DNA of 25,914 bases from Bacteroidaceae bacterium (GTDB taxonomy: Bacteria; Bacteroidota; Bacteroidia; Bacteroidales; CHK158-818). Below are positions 23,057 through 25,914 of the stretch, piece by piece (within the stretch, counting starts at the first letter, position 1; each line of letters begins with the position of its first letter). The stretch is taken from contig JAFUKV010000266.1 in assembly GCA_017467745.1 (NCBI GenBank), positions 1 through 25,914 of the forward strand. Reading direction: 5' to 3'. A model generated the notes under the pieces. That model made no database searches and had not been told where the DNA came from. It saw only the letters and a list, made by a program, of their open reading frames with translations. Position numbers and translations under genes: made by a program.

Positions 23057-24946
23057 TTAGAACGTAAAGTGTAGAGCTATTCGGACGCCGCTACGGTCTA
23101 TATCGGGCAAGTCTCTATAAGTCAATCGCCATACATAATCTACTCGCAGAATTTTGAAAATATTTTCGATACCTACACCCGCTTCCATATATGGCATATT
23201 ATCCATAATCATGCTACCCGCAGGAAACTCGTATAATCCTTTCGAGTTGATATATGGATTGTTTTTATTGGAAAGACTTCCGTATAATCCTCTGAATGAT
23301 AGAACTTCTCTCCATTTGAGATATTTTAATAACGGAATGCGGTTAAACAATGCTCCATTGACAAAGTATGTCAAGTCCCATGAAATATATTGATCGTTAA
23401 TGAACTCCATCGCGTTCATTAAAGTGTACGATTCCGGTTGAATAGTGTATGAAAGGTTCGCGTTGGGGATAATTAGTAGAGGGAACGGTACTTTATTCCA
23501 AACTTTTCCGCCTTTCAATATAATATCTGTATAACCGAAAGCTGAAAACCAGAACCGTTTTTGTACACCTAATTCCGTATGATTTATATTGTATTTGCTA
23601 CCTAATATTCCTTTTGCGCCTATTTTGTGAGACAATGTAAAAATTGGAGCGTCTTTGGTAATAGGAATACGCATGGTTTTTGTCTGATAATATTTTTCAT
23701 TCGGAGCGTATCGTAGTTTTATTTCAGCCGCCGCTACCGAGAAGTCTTTCTGTTCTACTCCGTCTTCAATAAACTTTACCCATTTACTCGGATATTCGGT
23801 ACGGTAGTTTAGGTTGAACGCATATGAAAAACCGGATGAAAATTCATTTTTATATTCCAGTTCCGATAACCGCTCGTAAGTAATGCGTGTATCTGACTTA
23901 CGCTTTAATGACAAAAACATGTTGTCTTTATTCGTGTACAGATAATGTTGCCCTAACTGGTTGATGTCGTAACTGTGTAATGCTCTGATAGAATGTATGG
24001 GGAATTCTCGGGTATGATACCTTTTCTTGTTGAATGAATATTCAACTTCTCCCATGTATTTGAATTTCTCGTCTTTTGTGCCGTAGGCTAAATATCCGCG
24101 TCCGAACCAATTGGGATGCAGATTGGCCGTAGTAAGTCCTCCTATTCTAAAACGTGCTCCTTCGGCCGTATTACCGCTGATGGTCGTATTCATCGGCCCT
24201 ATATCGAATTTGCTGTTGTCTTTATCGGTAGGTATATATCCGGAGATTAAAGTTGAAATTACTTTTTCCGTGTAATAAAATACCGGAACTTCTCGTAATC
24301 GAGCCAACATTTTTTCAACAGCGTTTTCTTTGGATCTTACAGGAACATGTCTGTTGTCTTCCCAGAACGCTTCGGGTTTCATTTCGGCGTCGTCTTCTAT
24401 AATGATACGTTCTTTTTCTTTGAAAATAGCCATATCCTGAGGCGGGTCGAAATTGTATTTTTGATATGTATTAATGCGCCTTGCGTATAAGCCTTGCGTA
24501 TGCGATACAAGTCTGAATTCTACAGTAATGTCGTCTTTTTCCAATAATCGAGTTCCATCCGGTAATCGGCTGAAATCTTGTTCTATCGACATGTTTTCAA
24601 CGAAGTTTAGATTTATATCGTGCGGTACATTCATTTTGATTTTCTTTACAAAGTAGGTAGAGTCTAATGTAACGTACATGCGACCGACAAAGCCGAAAGA
24701 CTCCGAATTAAAGGGAACGAAAACCAAATCAGCGCACTTTTGTCCGCCTACGTCTATCGTATCATATATATAAAATTTATAGAACGAAGTCGCTATATTC
24801 GATAATGGGCTTACAAAACGGTTCAGTAATAAGGAGATGTCATTTTCATAAATGTTTACCTCTTTGAATATCTCACCTAAAAATTGTTGTACGCCATCTT
24901 GGTTTAGCATTTCGTCTATACCGGCTTTTTTCATACCGGTTATCAC
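23057..24946 (-). pseudogene. DUF5686 outer-membrane protein, C-terminal part (beyond frameshift)
   Basis: This 629-codon frame is the second part of one broken gene that starts at 25584. It holds the DUF5686 body: an alpha/beta segment (VITGMKKAGIDEMLNQDGVQ onward), then a long series of alternating, aromatic-rich strands with glycine and asparagine turns, ending HFTF with a terminal phenylalanine, typical of an outer-membrane beta-barrel. The segment alone has no signal peptide. A GTG at 24944-24946 overlaps the upstream TGA, so re-initiation is possible on paper, but the product could not be exported. Homologues are single proteins of roughly 830-850 aa, matching the two parts rejoined (about 842 aa). 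Family function is unknown; these proteins are common in Bacteroidota outer membranes. Confidence 0.8.
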
Positions 24947-25584
24947 TTGTTTCTTCGATTTCGGATTTTTGCGGTAGTAATTGTTTCAATTTGTTCTCTG
25001 ATAGATACGGTTAAAATAGGTTTTCCCGATATTTCAGAAGTATCGACGTAATCGAATATAAATTGAAATTTCTTGAATAGCCACTTTTTTTTCTGATCTT
25101 CCGAAAAGTCATTTAGGGCGAACGTCATTTTTTCATATCGTTCATATTGATAGTAATCGTGGTCTTCCAGACGGTTTTGCTTTTTCTGGGCGATTATCTT
25201 TTCAACAAGTTCGACGGCCGGATTGTTTTTTTTACTGTATTTCGTTTTTTTAGGAGTAATTACAACTTCGTCTAACTCTCTCATAGAAGAAGAAAGTACC
25301 ACTTCTATATTTTCACGGTTAGAGGGATCTACCACAACTCTTTTAGGGAAGTATCCTGTGTATGAGACAATTAAAACTGCATTTTCAGGAGCGGAATTAA
25401 TTACGAATTTACCTTCCATATCGGTAGATTTTCCCGTTTTAGTTCCTTCTATTACAACAGCAGCAAATGGTAAAGTTTCATTTGTGGCAGAATCCCGTAC
25501 CACGCCTTGTAGTTTATATTGGGCAGATGCAAAAGGAATATATACAATAAATAGTGTGAAAAACAGGCATATATATCTATTCAT
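24943..25584 (-). pseudogene. DUF5686 outer-membrane protein, N-terminal part (before frameshift)
   Basis: This 213-codon frame is the 5' part of the broken gene. A signal peptide is clear (LFFTLFIVYIPFASAQ, residues 7-22). A carboxypeptidase-D-regulatory-like domain follows, about 24-105, with LQGVVRDSATNETLPFAAV and GKSTDMEGKFVI, the beta-sandwich common at the N-terminus of Bacteroidota outer-membrane proteins. SMRELDEVVITP closes it. After REQIET the frame leaves the homologous sequence, adds about 13 residues and stops at TGA (24943-24945). Reading one base earlier continues directly as YYRKNPKSKK into the C-terminal part. The ATG at 25584 is well supported by the signal peptide. Confidence 0.8.
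24976..24984 (-). other. Frameshift site (one base missing)
   Basis: On the minus strand the zero frame reads GAA ACA ATT ACT ACC (ETITT). The continuing frame reads TAC TAC CGC AAA (YYRK). Between ACA (24982-24984) and the first TAC (24977-24979) there are two bases where three are needed. The lesion is therefore at about 24980-24981 and is not in a homopolymer. Confidence 0.75.
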
Positions 25585-25640
25585 GAAATTCTTGCTATAC
25601 TGTAAATAACTAAGTATATTTTTATTATTTTAAGTGGCTA

Positions 25641-25648
25641 CAAATGTA
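25641..25648 (-). promoter_or_regulatory. Possible -7 box of the DUF5686 gene
   Basis: On the minus strand this reads TACATTTG, an exact TAnnTTTG match, 56 bp before the ATG. The -33 element is not at the standard spacing: a TTTG lies only 12 bp upstream (25661-25664). The 200-bp gap to the divergent CYTH gene is otherwise AT-rich with no other clear element. Confidence 0.4.
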
Positions 25649-25784
25649 ATAAAAATATCGCAAAACTTTTTAATGCGTGAAAGTTTTCTATTCTCTTTAA
25701 CATAGTTTAAAAACTGTTTTTGTCATATTTACGTCCGAAAACTATTCCTTTACAAAACATATTTGTAATGAAAAAAGTTTTTAG

Positions 25785-25914
25785 ATGGGTAAAGAGATAG
25801 AATATAAATATTTGGTAATTTCAGATTTATATAAAAAGATAGGAACTCGGACGTATTATAAACAGGGATATTTATCGGTGGAGAAGGGGCGTACGGTACG
25901 TGTCAGAGTTGTTG
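25785..25914 (+). CDS. CYTH-domain protein (3' end outside window)
   Basis: The first 43 codons are visible. The opening MGKEIEYKYLV carries the ExExK signature (E4, E6, K8) that binds metal and triphosphate in the CYTH superfamily (adenylate cyclase class IV, thiamine triphosphatase and inorganic triphosphatase). YYKQGYLSVEKGRTVRVRVV follows, matching the strand pair with conserved arginines. Bacteroidota members are short single-domain proteins that most likely hydrolyse inorganic or organic triphosphates. The ATG at 25785 is chosen because the motif begins immediately. An ATG at 25769 in another frame gives only a short peptide. Confidence 0.85.
   Translation, partial: MGKEIEYKYLVISDLYKKIGTRTYYKQGYLSVEKGRTVRVRVV

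Noticed and set aside
24943..24990. Programmed ribosomal frameshift in the DUF5686 gene
   Set aside because: There is an A5 run nearby (GCAAAAATCC) but no proper slippery heptamer in the zero frame, and the homologous residues YYRKN begin before the A-run, so a simple one-base loss explains it better.
1..25914. CRISPR arrays, insertion sequences, tRNA or rRNA genes
   Set aside because: No regularly spaced repeats, transposase motifs or tRNA-like cloverleaf segments were seen by eye in the gaps; a short ncRNA cannot be excluded.

Overview
The window looks like chromosomal DNA from a Bacteroidales bacterium (phylum Bacteroidota). The support is AT-leaning sequence, several boxes of the Bacteroidota sigma -7 form TAnnTTTG, A-rich leaders rather than strong Shine-Dalgarno sites, and typical Bacteroidota families (DUF5686 with a carboxypeptidase-regulatory-like domain, a lipoprotein GH43, a PaaK-ACT pair). 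Genus is not resolvable from the sequence alone. Genes are tightly packed. No gene-free stretch exceeds 300 bp; the largest gaps are about 190-200 bp, at 3721-3911 and 25585-25784. I see no rRNA, tRNA, CRISPR array, insertion sequence or phage gene.

Layout. (1) 1-1729, plus strand: the 3' part of a phenylacetate/aryl-CoA ligase followed by a tandem-ACT protein, closed by a perfect 13-bp hairpin. (2) 1814-4874: a secreted alpha/beta hydrolase, a minus-strand pair (Bax inhibitor-1 membrane protein and a small unknown protein), and a lipoprotein GH43 enzyme. (3) 5016-7487: mutS2. (4) 7424-18098: a complete [NiFe]-hydrogenase locus built as two divergent operons from a 75-bp gap. Leftward run hypF, hypA, hypB and a SAM-dependent methyltransferase. 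Rightward run hypC, hypD, hypE, small subunit, large subunit, cytochrome b and maturation endopeptidase. (5) 18153-19854: a divergent pair, an NmrA-like Rossmann protein and a TRIC/UPF0126 membrane protein. (6) 19858-22977: GtrA flippase, GtrB/DPM1-like GT2 and ArnT/PMT-like GT39, a likely lipid-linked glycosylation cassette, ended by a 22-bp perfect inverted repeat. (7) 23057-25584, minus strand: a DUF5686 outer-membrane protein gene broken by a one-base frameshift. (8) 25785 to the edge: start of a CYTH-domain gene.

How the hydrogenase locus works. HypF and HypE make the cyanide ligands, HypC and HypD assemble the Fe(CN)2CO unit, and HypA and HypB insert nickel. The endopeptidase then trims the large subunit C-terminus, and the Tat signal of the small subunit exports the dimer. 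The cytochrome b and the small-subunit tail helix anchor it and should pass electrons from H2 to menaquinone. The small subunit carries all six cysteines (C63, C65, C66, C160, C165, C194) of the oxygen-tolerant [4Fe-3S] proximal cluster known from E. coli Hyd-1, which is striking in a Bacteroidales genome. The HyaE/HyaF-type chaperones of the proteobacterial systems are absent here. A methyltransferase instead sits in the hyp operon, coupled to hypB by a one-base stop/start overlap.
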